Positions 34,442 through 43,355 of a stretch of 64,000 nucleotides of DNA are shown one piece after another; the stretch's first letter is position 1, and each line of letters opens with the position of its first letter. Under the pieces are notes generated by a model. The model saw only the letters and a program-made list of their open reading frames with translations, had not been told where the DNA came from and ran no database searches. Source of the DNA: Desulfopila sp. IMCC35006 (GTDB lineage: Bacteria; Desulfobacterota; Desulfobulbia; Desulfobulbales; Desulfocapsaceae); contig NZ_SWCM01000006.1 of assembly GCF_005116645.1 (NCBI RefSeq), positions 281,995 to 345,994 on the forward strand, in the 5' to 3' direction. A program made the translations under genes and the position numbers.

Positions 34442-36169
34442 ATGACTGATAAAATTTTTCGTGTCAACATGACGGACCTCACAACCTCCGTAGAAGCTGT
34501 GCCTGCAGACTGGGCTGGCCATGGAGGTCGCGGTCTCACCTCGACAATTGTCGCCGCTGAGGTAGAACCCACCTGCCATCCGCTGGGCGCTAAAAACAAA
34601 CTTGTTATCGCACCCGGCCTGCTCTCCGGCACCCCCGCTGCCAACTCCGGCCGTCTTTCCATCGGTGCTAAAAGCCCGCTTACCGGGACCATCAAAGAAT
34701 CCAATGCCGGCGGCACGGCGGCCGCTCTTCTTGCCCGGGCCGGATGCAAGGCGCTTATTATCGAAGGACTGCCAAAAGATGACAAATGGTACAGCCTGTC
34801 CCTGACCCCGGAGGGCGTCACCATAAGCGAAGAGTCGGAACTGATCGGCAAGGGCAATTTTGCGGTTGTGGAAACTCTGTCGAAACGACTCGAAGGCAAA
34901 CCAGGCATAGTGACCATCGGTCAGGCAGGAGAGATGAAACTGACGGGTGCTAATATCTCGATCAAGGACCCGGATGGAGGCATACGCTCCAATGGTCGTG
35001 GCGGACTCGGCGCAGTAATGGGATCGAAAAAAATCAAGTTTATTACGATTGATCCCAAAGACGGCAAAGTGGCCATTGCCGAACCGGATAAATTCAAAGA
35101 GGCGAACAGAACTTTTGCTAAAGCTCTGGTCGATCATCCAATCAGCCAGGGACTTGCGCAGTATGGCACCAACGTCCTGGTGAATATAATCAATGAATCA
35201 GGCGGACTTCCGACCAGGAACTTCACTCAGGGTCAATTTGCCGCGCATGATTCCATTTCCGGCGAAACCATGCACGACCTCATTGAGCAGCGCGGCGGCA
35301 AGGTAAAACATAACTGCCACCCTGGCTGTGTCATCCAATGCTCCCAGGTCTACAACGACGCGAAGGGCAATAAATTGACCTCAGGTTTTGAATATGAGTC
35401 AATCTGGGCCATGGGAGCCGACTGCTGCGTGGAGGATCTCGATCGTATCGCCGAAGCAGACCGCATCATGGATGACATCGGGATCGATAGCATTGAAACA
35501 TCAGTGGCCATGGGTGTGGCCATGGAAGCAGGCGTTCTTCCTTTCGGTGATGGTGCCGGCGTCTGCAGAATATTGACGGAAGAAGTAGCCAAAGGAACCG
35601 GCCTAGGTAGAATCATCGGCAATGGCGCCGGTTCGGTTGGCCGTGCCTATGGCATTACCCGCGTCCCGGTCGTAAAGAATCAGGCAATTCCAGCCTATGA
35701 CCCACGATCGATAAAAGGTATGGGCATCACATATGCCACCTCAACACAAGGGGCGGATCACACCATGGGCTACACCATCGCCACCAATATTCTTAATGTT
35801 GGCGGTCAAGTTGATCCACTGAGCAAAGACGGACAGGTCGAATTGTCGCGAAATCTGCAGATAGCCACGGCCGCAATCGATTCCACCGGCATGTGCCTGT
35901 TTATTGCCTTTGCCGCCCTTGATAACGAGAAATGCCTGCCGGCATTGATTGATCTTATCAATGCCCGTTTCGGTATTGCATTGACTGGAGACGATGTTGT
36001 CAATCTCGGTAAATATATCCTGAAAACAGAACGAGCCTTCAACATGGCCGCAGGTTTCACCTCGGTAGATGATAGGTTACCGGAATTCTTTTACCATGAA
36101 AAATTACCACCTCATAATGTTGTCTTCGACTTTACCGGAGCGGAGATTGATACCTTCTGGGATTTCTAA
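34442..36169 (+). CDS. aldehyde:ferredoxin oxidoreductase family tungstoenzyme
   Basis: 575 aa. The N-terminal pterin-binding domain is recognisable (GLTSTIVAAEV, LSGTPAANSGRLSIGAKSPLTGTIKESNAGG, GRGGLGAVMGSKK). The [4Fe-4S] ligands appear as NCHPGCVIQC (Cys292, 296, 300; CX3CX3C, not the CX2CX3C of Pyrococcus AOR) and Cys485 in STGMCLF. The variant spacing resembles YdhV-like members. The family oxidises aldehydes, or reduces acids, with ferredoxin and a tungsto-bispterin. RBS AAGGAGC is 6 bases before the ATG. It is flanked by two MoeA genes and a MoaD-like gene in one operon. Substrate unknown. Confidence 0.94.
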   Translation: MTDKIFRVNMTDLTTSVEAVPADWAGHGGRGLTSTIVAAEVEPTCHPLGAKNKLVIAPGLLSGTPAANSGRLSIGAKSPLTGTIKESNAGGTAAALLARAGCKALIIEGLPKDDKWYSLSLTPEGVTISEESELIGKGNFAVVETLSKRLEGKPGIVTIGQAGEMKLTGANISIKDPDGGIRSNGRGGLGAVMGSKKIKFITIDPKDGKVAIAEPDKFKEANRTFAKALVDHPISQGLAQYGTNVLVNIINESGGLPTRNFTQGQFAAHDSISGETMHDLIEQRGGKVKHNCHPGCVIQCSQVYNDAKGNKLTSGFEYESIWAMGADCCVEDLDRIAEADRIMDDIGIDSIETSVAMGVAMEAGVLPFGDGAGVCRILTEEVAKGTGLGRIIGNGAGSVGRAYGITRVPVVKNQAIPAYDPRSIKGMGITYATSTQGADHTMGYTIATNILNVGGQVDPLSKDGQVELSRNLQIATAAIDSTGMCLFIAFAALDNEKCLPALIDLINARFGIALTGDDVVNLGKYILKTERAFNMAAGFTSVDDRLPEFFYHEKLPPHNVVFDFTGAEIDTFWDF

Positions 36170-36181
36170 AGAAGTCCGGCA

Positions 36182-36406
36182 ATGAGGATAACAGTCAAAC
36201 TCTTCGCCTACTTCCGTGACAACCGTTTCAAGGTTGAAGAATGGGAGATAGGCGAAGGCACAACAGTCGGCGACATTGTCGATTCGTTGCACATCGACCG
36301 GGAAGAAGTAGGGGTGCTGATGATAAATTCTCGACATACGGAGTTTGGAGTCCACCCTGTCGATCATGATGTTCTGGCAATCTTTCCCGTTATTGGCGGC
36401 GGATAA
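36182..36406 (+). CDS. MoaD/ThiS-like sulfur carrier
   Basis: A 74-aa ubiquitin-fold protein ending in the required Gly-Gly (FPVIGGG). MRITVKLFAYFRDNRFK and GTTVGDIVDSLHI follow the MoaD pattern. It would carry thiocarboxylate sulfur for molybdopterin dithiolene formation, dedicated to the AOR next door (12-base gap). ThiS function is possible but less likely here. Confidence 0.9.
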   Translation: MRITVKLFAYFRDNRFKVEEWEIGEGTTVGDIVDSLHIDREEVGVLMINSRHTEFGVHPVDHDVLAIFPVIGGG

Positions 36407-36431
36407 CCTGAATCACGTGCTGATTTTCTTT

Positions 36432-36474
36432 GCCAGCAGGATCGAAAGAGTAAAATAATTTCGACCCTGCTGGC
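36432..36474 (+). terminator. hairpin after the AOR operon
   Basis: GCCAGCAGG-TCGAAA pairs with TTTCGA-CCTGCTGGC (one mismatch) around an 11-base AT-rich loop, 26 bases after the moaD-like stop. No proper T-run follows, so it may be a processing or stability hairpin rather than a terminator. Confidence 0.5.
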
Positions 36475-36683
36475 TGTTCTCTGGCGTTGTCAGGCCTTCG
36501 CATATTTTTTCTATATACACCCTTCGCATTCTCATCGCCGGGCACAAGGAATAGTCCGCCAAAGCGGAATATGTCTCCTGTAATCCGAACAATCCCCCCT
36601 GTATATTAATTTTGTAGATTGGAATTATAATTTTTGTTTGGATTTGCTGCTTTTTTCCTGTTGTCAAACAGGAATCACACAAC

Positions 36684-36697
36684 GGTATAGTTTTTGC
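36684..36697 (+). promoter_or_regulatory. sigma-54-type promoter
   Basis: GG (36684-36685), exactly ten bases, then GC (36696-36697), with TTTTTGCAT around the -12 element. It lies 67 bases before the PEP-CTERM gene. PEP-CTERM genes in several lineages are known to be under the PrsK/PrsR sigma-54 system, which makes the match meaningful. The -24 flank (CGGTATAG) is a weak match to TGGCACG. Confidence 0.55.
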
Positions 36698-36763
36698 ATT
36701 CTATTATGTAACGACTCAATCCTTGCAGCTCAAAGTGAAATTTCTTTGTGGAGGGAATTTCTC

Positions 36764-37450
36764 ATGAACACAACATTACGGATCGTTATGTTTGCTCTCG
36801 CAGGATTAGGGATTTCTGCAGGAAACGCATCAGGACTCTCCATGGCAGCTCCTAACTACGCAAAGGACGTTGATGCTCATGGCGGAGCTGGCAAAGCTCC
36901 GGCAAGCCGATATGCCAAAGCTATACAGGGGTATGCTCCACAAACGACGGCAGTAGATCAAATCGATAAAAAAAACACCGAGACGATGGCACAAGAGGAT
37001 CCTGCAGACCAATCCCCTGACTTGCAGATAAATGAGATCGCCACATACCCGGAAAACTATGACCATGGTGAACGGGCAGGCGGGAAGAATCTTCATACGG
37101 TTGACGGTGCTGGAGAACAACTAGATTTGACTGCACTGGGCTCAAACATATATTTTTATTTGATTGATCCAGCCGAGGCGGGATCAATCACCACCATATA
37201 TGCAAACGATCTCAGCAATACTCTCTTTTCCAATCTTCCTAACGGATCAAAATGGTTTATCGGAATTTCAATGGATGGCAATGAAGGAAATTTTCCCCCC
37301 CTTGTCTGGACCACAACTAAGGAGGAGGATGGCTGGCGAGCCGGCCTCGTCTCGACGGTATTTCCCATTCCTGAACCAGCTACCCTGATACTCCTTGCTA
37401 CTGGTATTGCAGGCCTTGCCGGTATCAGCTCGAGAAAGAGAAAGGTATAG
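36764..37450 (+). CDS. PEP-CTERM sorting-domain exported protein
   Basis: 228 aa. Signal peptide MNTTLRIVMFALAGLGISAGNASG; the C terminus has the PEP-CTERM triad: PEPATL, then a hydrophobic helix (ILLATGIAGLAGI) and basic SSRKRKV. Such proteins are processed by exosortase (EpsH) and sent to the surface or matrix of exopolysaccharide-making bacteria. The body has no recognised domain. GGAGGG is 8 bases before the ATG; the open frame upstream of it is not used. No exosortase gene is in the window. Confidence 0.9.
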   Translation: MNTTLRIVMFALAGLGISAGNASGLSMAAPNYAKDVDAHGGAGKAPASRYAKAIQGYAPQTTAVDQIDKKNTETMAQEDPADQSPDLQINEIATYPENYDHGERAGGKNLHTVDGAGEQLDLTALGSNIYFYLIDPAEAGSITTIYANDLSNTLFSNLPNGSKWFIGISMDGNEGNFPPLVWTTTKEEDGWRAGLVSTVFPIPEPATLILLATGIAGLAGISSRKRKV

Positions 37451-37465
37451 GCAACAAAGTAGATG

Positions 37466-38617
37466 TTAAACTGGTTTTTCCTGTGCTTTATCCCCCCTGA
37501 CCCGCAGTACAATTTCTAAAAAAAATACCCCTGCCCACGCGCCAAGTGTATTCAGCACAAGGTCCGACAAGCTCGAAAATCTGTTCGGGAGCCATGCCTG
37601 AGCGATTTCGATGCTCAGACTGAGAAAAAAGCAAAACGCCACGCAGACCGGAGCCGCATATTTTCCTGATAATGCGGGCAATTGTCGCAACCACAAGCAT
37701 AGCAATGCCCCAAGCGGAACAAAACCACTAAAATTAACGATGGCATCGACCCAAAAAGATCGATTCAAAGTGAAGTTATGCCACGGCGGAGCAAGGAATG
37801 TTTTTTGTAACACCAGCTGCCGGGTCGGGATTTGCAGCGACTTGCTATTACCCGTCCAATCCGCCGCAAAACTGCCGGCACCTTCACGAAATGTATACAG
37901 AAACAGAGGCTCATCCATTGAATCGGCAAGCAACATCCGGTTGTGCAACCATTTTTCATAATCGTGCTGCACCCGTTCTCGTGTCACGCTTTTGCCATAC
38001 AAAGCAAGACCGAATATTTCTCCCTCCCAGCTGTGTTGGCCATATACCGAATTACCAAGAAGAAGTTGTTGCTTTTTGCCGCCATGCGGAAGAGTTATCT
38101 GCCAGTTCTTCATTTCATTTGCCAAGGCACCGTTAATGAACAAACGGGTTCCAAAATGACTTGAGGTGACGGTGATAAAGCTCACCTCTCCCGTTCTGAG
38201 TACATTCATTGCCGAAATTCTCGGCCACTTTCTAGAATATGTATAGTCATCTCCATTCATTACAATGAGAGAATCCCCCCACTGCCAAAGCGTAAACTGG
38301 AGGCGATCATCTCCGTTGTGAATCGTTACTATTGGTCTGAAACCAAGTCGGTCGAGATTTTCCGGTGCCACAATGATTTGCAGAGACCATTCCTGTGCCT
38401 GCTGTTCTTCAGCAAAGATGCACAATTCATCGACATAGGCTATGCCGGGATCCCGGAAACTGAGAGCTTTTTCATCGGCCAACCAGTGAACATTATTGGC
38501 ACTCAACCATTTTTTTGGTCTTAGACCAAAGAAAAGAACGATCACTATCACAGTGAAGACCAGGAGTGATAACAGATAATATCCTGTTCGTGGATTTTTT
38601 AAGTGCAAGAATGGCAT
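37466..38617 (-). CDS. VanZ-like membrane protein with LamG/concanavalin-like domain
   Basis: 383 aa. A first membrane helix at about 13-32 is followed by an extracytoplasmic LamG-type beta-sandwich (about 60-250: VTIHNGDDRLQFTLWQWGD, FGTRLFINGALANE, LLLGNSVYGQHSWEGEIFGLALYGKSV). The C-terminal VanZ-like part has three further helices (FVPLGALLCLWL, FCFFLSLSIEIAQAWLPNRFSSLSDLVLNTLGAWAG). VanZ-LamG proteins are often found with exopolysaccharide/exosortase loci, and the PEP-CTERM gene is convergent next door, 15 bases away. Biochemical role unknown. Confidence 0.85.
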   Translation of the reverse strand: MPFLHLKNPRTGYYLLSLLVFTVIVIVLFFGLRPKKWLSANNVHWLADEKALSFRDPGIAYVDELCIFAEEQQAQEWSLQIIVAPENLDRLGFRPIVTIHNGDDRLQFTLWQWGDSLIVMNGDDYTYSRKWPRISAMNVLRTGEVSFITVTSSHFGTRLFINGALANEMKNWQITLPHGGKKQQLLLGNSVYGQHSWEGEIFGLALYGKSVTRERVQHDYEKWLHNRMLLADSMDEPLFLYTFREGAGSFAADWTGNSKSLQIPTRQLVLQKTFLAPPWHNFTLNRSFWVDAIVNFSGFVPLGALLCLWLRQLPALSGKYAAPVCVAFCFFLSLSIEIAQAWLPNRFSSLSDLVLNTLGAWAGVFFLEIVLRVRGDKAQEKPV

Positions 38618-38640
38618 ACGGTCTCTGGCAATGCTCTTTG

Positions 38641-39213
38641 TTATACTAGCTGCTTTACCTGCTCATATCGAAAACAATGGATCATGTGATCGTTGACCAT
38701 GCCGACGGACTGCATAAGCGCATAACAAATTGTCGGTCCCACAAAATTAAAACCGCGTCGTTTCAAATCTTTGCTCATCATATCGGAGGTCTTCGTACGG
38801 GCAGGCAGTTCAGCTATTGATTTCCAGGAATTTTGTTGTGGAATACCATCAACATAACGCCAGAGAAAAGTATCAAAAGAACCAAATTCCTCTTGTATGG
38901 CCAAAACCCCCCGGGCATTTTTCACGGCCGACTCGATTTTCAGACGATTCCGCACAATACCCGGATCAGTCAGCAGCCGTGCCAGATCGTCTTCAGAATA
39001 GCGGGCAACCGTTGCAGCATCGAAATTCGCGAATGCCTTTCGATAGTTCTCTCTTTTTTTCAGGATGGTCAACCAGCTCAAACCTGCCTGCGCCCCCTCC
39101 AGGATAAGCATTTCAAAGAGCTTTTGCTCATCATGAACGGGAACACCCCAATCCTCGTCGTGGTAGGCCATGTACAGCGGGTCGTCATTGCACCACTCGC
39201 ATCTTTTGTGCAT
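38641..39213 (-). CDS. tag: DNA-3-methyladenine glycosylase I
   Basis: About 190 aa. Removes 3-methyladenine from alkylated DNA. CEWCNDDPLYMAYHDEDWGVPVHDEQKLFEMLILEGAQAGLSW (zinc Cys, base pocket), then KKRENYRKAF and RRGFNFVGPTICYALMQSVGMVNDHMIHCF, closely follow E. coli Tag, including the zinc-binding His/Cys at the end. GAGGG before the ATG at 39213 decides the start over one 6 codons earlier. Confidence 0.95.
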   Translation of the reverse strand: MHKRCEWCNDDPLYMAYHDEDWGVPVHDEQKLFEMLILEGAQAGLSWLTILKKRENYRKAFANFDAATVARYSEDDLARLLTDPGIVRNRLKIESAVKNARGVLAIQEEFGSFDTFLWRYVDGIPQQNSWKSIAELPARTKTSDMMSKDLKRRGFNFVGPTICYALMQSVGMVNDHMIHCFRYEQVKQLV

Positions 39214-39311
39214 CAAAAATTCCCTCTTCATCGCAAGCTGCGAAAAAAAACAGGCAGTCTCGTCGTTGACGGTACTGCCTGCAATCTGTTTCTATGTATT
39301 TTATCAGGCCG

Positions 39312-40928
39312 TTACATCAAGCCACTGAAAAAATCGTTGCCTTTATCGTCAACCAGGATGAAGGCCGGGAAGTCAACAACTTCAATCTGCCACACCGCTT
39401 CCATGCCAAGTTCAGGATAGTCGATACATTCGACTTTTTTAATGTTTTCTTCGGCCAGAATGGCGGCAGGACCACCAATCGATCCCAGATAAAAGCCGCC
39501 ATGTTTCTTACAGGCATCAGTGACCTGCTGCGATCGATTGCCTTTGGCAATCATAATCATCGATCCGCCGTGCGACTGGAGCAGATCGACATAACTATCC
39601 ATGCGGCCTGCAGTCGTTGGACCAAAAGAACCGGATGGCTTGCCGGCTGGCGTTTTAGCCGGACCTGCATAATAGATCGGATGCTGCTTCAGATAGTTGG
39701 GGAGTGGTTTGCCGCTATCGAGGATTTCCTTGAATTTGGCATGGGCAATATCCCGGCCAACGACTATTGTCCCGGTAAGCAGCAGCGAAGTGCCAACGGG
39801 ATGTCTGGTCAGTTCTTTCAGGACTTCCTGCATCGGCCGATTAAGATTAAGCCGCACGCCATGCTCGTGCTTGGCTCGGTATTTTTCCGGGATCAAACGA
39901 CCGGGATTGGTATCCAGTTCCTCGAGCCAGAGGCCGTCTTTATTAATTTTGGCCTTCATGTTTCGATCAGCCGAGCAGGATACACCCATGCCGACAGGAC
40001 AGGAAGCTCCGTGGCGGGGCAAACGCACGACGCGAATATCATGGGTGAAATATTTCCCTCCAAACTGCGCGCCAATACCCAGATTCTGGGCCGCCTTCTG
40101 CAGTTTTTCTTCCAGTTCGATATCGCGAAAGGCTCGCCCATGGTCATTGCCGGTTGTCGGCAGTTCGTCATAATATTTAGCTGAAGCAAGTTTAACGGTT
40201 TTCAGATTGGCTTCGGCGCTGGTGCCGCCAATGGCAAAGGCCAAATGATAGGGCGGACAGGCCGCCGTACCAAGGGTTTTCATCTTGGCGATTAAAAATG
40301 CTTCAAGGGTCTTGGGATTGAGCAGGGCTTTCGTTTCCTGGAAGAGATAGGTTTTATTGGCACTCCCCCCTCCTTTGGCAATAAACAAAAATTTATATTC
40401 AGCGCCGGAAACGGCATACAGGTCAATCTGGGCCGGCAGGTTGGTACCGGTATTTTTTTCCTGGTACATATCGAGGGCCACGGTCTGGGAATAGCGCAGG
40501 TTTTCTCCCGTATAGGTTTGAAAGACGCCCCTGGACAGGGCTTCGGAGTCATTGGTTCCGGTCCAGACATTCTCACCTTTTTTGCCCATGATAATCGCCG
40601 TCCCCGTATCCTGGCACAATGGCAGCTCAAACTGGCAGGCGACCTCGGCATTTTTTAAAAATGCCAGCGCCACCCCTTTTTCATTGGCGGAAGATTCAGG
40701 GTCGTCCAGAATTTTGGCAACTTGCTCATTGTGCGAGGATCGCAGCAGAAAGGAGACATTTTTCATGGCTTCCCTGGCAAGAACTGTCAACCCTTCGGGC
40801 GCAATTTTCAAAATTTCCCGATCGTTAGATTGATCGGTACTGACGAAGGTCTCGGAACCTTCAATCTTCCGGTATTTCGTTGTATCATTGCCGAGTGGAA
40901 AGAGCTCCTGATAGATAAAATCAACCAT
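39312..40928 (-). CDS. fumarate hydratase, class I ([4Fe-4S])
   Basis: 538 aa, alpha and beta parts fused as in FumA/FumB. It interconverts fumarate and malate. Cluster Cys are in [35 protein letters not shown] and [17 protein letters not shown]. The C-terminal beta domain has [21 protein letters not shown] and [16 protein letters not shown]. This oxygen-sensitive type suits an anaerobe. AAGGAG is 8 bases before the ATG at 40928; the ATG two codons earlier is too close. Confidence 0.95.
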   Translation of the reverse strand: MVDFIYQELFPLGNDTTKYRKIEGSETFVSTDQSNDREILKIAPEGLTVLAREAMKNVSFLLRSSHNEQVAKILDDPESSANEKGVALAFLKNAEVACQFELPLCQDTGTAIIMGKKGENVWTGTNDSEALSRGVFQTYTGENLRYSQTVALDMYQEKNTGTNLPAQIDLYAVSGAEYKFLFIAKGGGSANKTYLFQETKALLNPKTLEAFLIAKMKTLGTAACPPYHLAFAIGGTSAEANLKTVKLASAKYYDELPTTGNDHGRAFRDIELEEKLQKAAQNLGIGAQFGGKYFTHDIRVVRLPRHGASCPVGMGVSCSADRNMKAKINKDGLWLEELDTNPGRLIPEKYRAKHEHGVRLNLNRPMQEVLKELTRHPVGTSLLLTGTIVVGRDIAHAKFKEILDSGKPLPNYLKQHPIYYAGPAKTPAGKPSGSFGPTTAGRMDSYVDLLQSHGGSMIMIAKGNRSQQVTDACKKHGGFYLGSIGGPAAILAEENIKKVECIDYPELGMEAVWQIEVVDFPAFILVDDKGNDFFSGLM

Positions 40929-41292
40929 GTTCATAACTCCTTATGTCATCATTGGTAGGTAGAAAGATGTCTCCAGAAAATCGAGAGCAGTTTACTTTAT
41001 CCTGTTCTAAAGGCCAAGGATTTCCCAAAAGTTGCTAATAATCCTTTTCTTTGCTATCTATTGAGCGTGCACAAGTCGTCTCTGACTCTGCCTCGCCCCC
41101 ATCCAGTTGCAGGCAAAACTTTTTTCGTTAGTTATGAGGAGCATTCAGGCCCAGGATCTCAAACAAAACAAGTCTCGAATGAAGCGGCATGACGTCTTCG
41201 TAAAAAAACGGATAGAATTGCCAACAACGAGATCGGCCATATCTTACGAAGCAGAGAGGTATACAACAGACGATACGATCAGGAGCCAGGTT
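40929..41292. other. intergenic region between divergent genes
   Basis: About 360 bases between fumarase and acylphosphatase. An open frame runs in from 41107 in phase with acylphosphatase but does not resemble the family. No clear motif seen. Confidence 0.4.
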
Positions 41293-41565
41293 ATGAAAAC
41301 GATTCGTGTCATAGTGGAAGGACGGGTTCAAGGCGTCTGTTTCAGGGATAACACCTACAGACAGGCACGGCAGCTTAAGCTTACCGGCTGGGTTCGCAAC
41401 CGGCGCGACGGCTCGGTTGAGGCCGTTTTAAAAGGTGCGGAAAACAACGTGACGACCATGCTCGAGTGGCTCAGACAGGGACCGCCGATGTCAAGAGTCG
41501 ATGCCCTCAGCACCAGCGAAATCACCACGAATGAAGAATACACTACCTTTGAGGTGCGATATTAG
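41293..41565 (+). CDS. acyP: acylphosphatase
   Basis: A 90-aa enzyme hydrolysing acyl phosphates. VIVEGRVQGVCFRDNTYRQARQLKLTGWVRNRRDGSVEAVLKG holds the phosphate loop (Arg in VCFRDNT) and the catalytic Asn in GWVRNRRDG. AGGAG before the ATG at 41293 marks the start. The gene's TAG stop is the first triplet of repeat copy 5. Confidence 0.93.
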   Translation: MKTIRVIVEGRVQGVCFRDNTYRQARQLKLTGWVRNRRDGSVEAVLKGAENNVTTMLEWLRQGPPMSRVDALSTSEITTNEEYTTFEVRY

Positions 41566-41681
41566 TGACTTAGAAAAACTTTCTCTTCTTTTTGAGAAAG
41601 TTTTTCGTGAAGGAACTTACACCCCTCAAGGGGGTACTAAACAGAGTCCCGCAAAGCTTTTGGGCGGGATAAGTGAGTTAG
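41563..41681 (+). repeat. GTGACTTAG structured element, copy 5
   Basis: Starts at the acylphosphatase stop codon. Stem GAAAAACTTTCTC (41573-41585) / GAGAAAGTTTTTC (41594-41606), 13 bp perfect, 8-base loop; its sequence differs from the other copies but stays self-complementary. Middle module CCCCTCAAGGGGGTACTAAACAGAG and hairpin CCCGCAAAGCTTTTGGGCGGGA follow, then AAGTGAGTTAG, which resembles the left-end AGTGACTTAG. Confidence 0.9.
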
Positions 41682-41740
41682 TACATAACAGATTGGCTCC
41701 TTTTCCGACTGGATTCCCCCTTTAGCGATATGAAACTACC

Positions 41741-43348
41741 ATGTTCCTTGAAATAGACCGTCTCAACCTCTGGTTCAACAGCTATGATGAACAGAACCAG
41801 CCTGTGCACGACCAGGTTCTCTTTGATGTCTCCCTGGATCTTGAAAAAGGCCAGACCGTGGCCCTGGTTGGGGAATCAGGATCCGGCAAGTCTATAACTG
41901 CGCTGTCCATCCTGCGCCTCCTGGAAGACAGCTGCAATATCACCCGACAGGGAGAAATTCGTTTTCAGGACCAAAATGTTTTCAACCTCTCTTCCGAAGA
42001 AATCCGTTCTCTCCGCGGCAACAAAATTGCCATGATCTTCCAGGAGCCGATGACCTCGCTCAACCCTGTGTATACCATCGGCAACCAGCTGATGGAGCCG
42101 CTCAGGCTTCACCGGAAAATGGGCATGAAAGAGGCGGAACAGGAAGCGATCCGACTCCTTGACCGGACTGGCATCGACGACCCGGCTGGACGACTGGGCT
42201 CCTATTCCTATCAGCTTTCCGGCGGGCAGCGCCAGCGGGTGATGATTGCCATGGCCCTTGCCTGCAGGCCGGAGTTATTGATAGCCGATGAACCGACCAC
42301 TGCGCTTGATGTGACTATCCAGGCCCAGATACTCGATCTGATAAAAGATATCCAGTCTGAATACGGCATGGGTCTGCTGCTTATAACCCACGATCTCGAG
42401 ATGGTTCGGAAACAGGCCGCCAGGATCTATATCATGCAGGAAGGCCGGATCGTCGAGAGTGGCACAACCGAAAAGATATTCACCGATCCTGACCATGCAT
42501 ACACCAAAGTTCTCATGTCGGCTCTCCCTCAAGCGATTAAGGAATCACGGCAAGCCGGTCCATTGCTCCTCAGAACGGAAAATCTCAACTGCCGGTTCGA
42601 GACATACAGCGGCTGGGTACATCCGTTCAAACGTAAGAAAAAAATTACCAAAGGTGTTGATAATGTGACGCTCGACATGTACCAGGGAACCACCTGCGGC
42701 ATTGTCGGCGAATCCGGATCAGGAAAAACCACCCTCGGCCTGGCTCTCTTAAAACTGGTGCGCAGCAACGGCAAGATCCTCTTTAACGGAGAGAACATTC
42801 AACCTTGGACCAACAACCGACTTCGACCGCTGCGCAGCGATATGCAGATAATCTTTCAGGACCCTTTTTCGTCGCTTTCGCCTCGTTTTACCGTCCATGA
42901 AATCATCGAGGAAGGGTTAAGGATCCATACCCCAAATGCCACCAGAGCAGAACGCTATGAAAAGGTGCTGGATACCCTTCTTGAGGTGGGGCTGGAAGAG
43001 GAGATGGCCTTTCGCTTTCCCCATGAATTTTCCGGAGGCCAGCGTCAACGGATCTCCATTGCCCGGGCCATCGTCTTAAAACCGAAATTTCTTATTCTCG
43101 ACGAGCCGACGTCCGCCCTGGATGTCACTATTCAAGGCCAGATAATCGAACTGCTCCTGGATTTACAAAAGAGATACCAGATGACCTATATGTTTATATC
43201 CCACGATCTGCGGGTGGTCCGGGCTATGGCCGATTATGTTGCAGTCATGCGGCATGGCCGCATAGTTGAGTCAGGTCCTGCCCAGGAGGTTTTCAATTCT
43301 CCTGAGCAGGAATACACCCGGCGGCTGTTCTCCGCAGCGCTCAGCTAG
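41741..43348 (+). CDS. ABC transporter ATPase, fused OppD-OppF (YejF-like)
   Basis: 535 aa with two ABC ATPase domains. Domain 1: Walker A GESGSGKS at about residue 48, signature LSGGQRQRV, Walker [13 protein letters not shown]. Domain 2: [33 protein letters not shown]. Sequence style matches the peptide/microcin C importer ATPase YejF and nickel/dipeptide relatives. The partner permeases and binding protein are not adjacent, so it works with genes elsewhere. Confidence 0.9.
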   Translation: MFLEIDRLNLWFNSYDEQNQPVHDQVLFDVSLDLEKGQTVALVGESGSGKSITALSILRLLEDSCNITRQGEIRFQDQNVFNLSSEEIRSLRGNKIAMIFQEPMTSLNPVYTIGNQLMEPLRLHRKMGMKEAEQEAIRLLDRTGIDDPAGRLGSYSYQLSGGQRQRVMIAMALACRPELLIADEPTTALDVTIQAQILDLIKDIQSEYGMGLLLITHDLEMVRKQAARIYIMQEGRIVESGTTEKIFTDPDHAYTKVLMSALPQAIKESRQAGPLLLRTENLNCRFETYSGWVHPFKRKKKITKGVDNVTLDMYQGTTCGIVGESGSGKTTLGLALLKLVRSNGKILFNGENIQPWTNNRLRPLRSDMQIIFQDPFSSLSPRFTVHEIIEEGLRIHTPNATRAERYEKVLDTLLEVGLEEEMAFRFPHEFSGGQRQRISIARAIVLKPKFLILDEPTSALDVTIQGQIIELLLDLQKRYQMTYMFISHDLRVVRAMADYVAVMRHGRIVESGPAQEVFNSPEQEYTRRLFSAALS

Positions 43349-43355
43349 ACGGGGC

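Larger units (their letters stand above)
36407..36763. other. intergenic region before the PEP-CTERM gene
   Basis: Contains a long hairpin near its left end and a sigma-54-type promoter near its right end (separate entries). I see no supported gene; a 270-bp minus-strand open frame overlapping it has no ribosome binding site or recognisable sequence. Confidence 0.5.
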
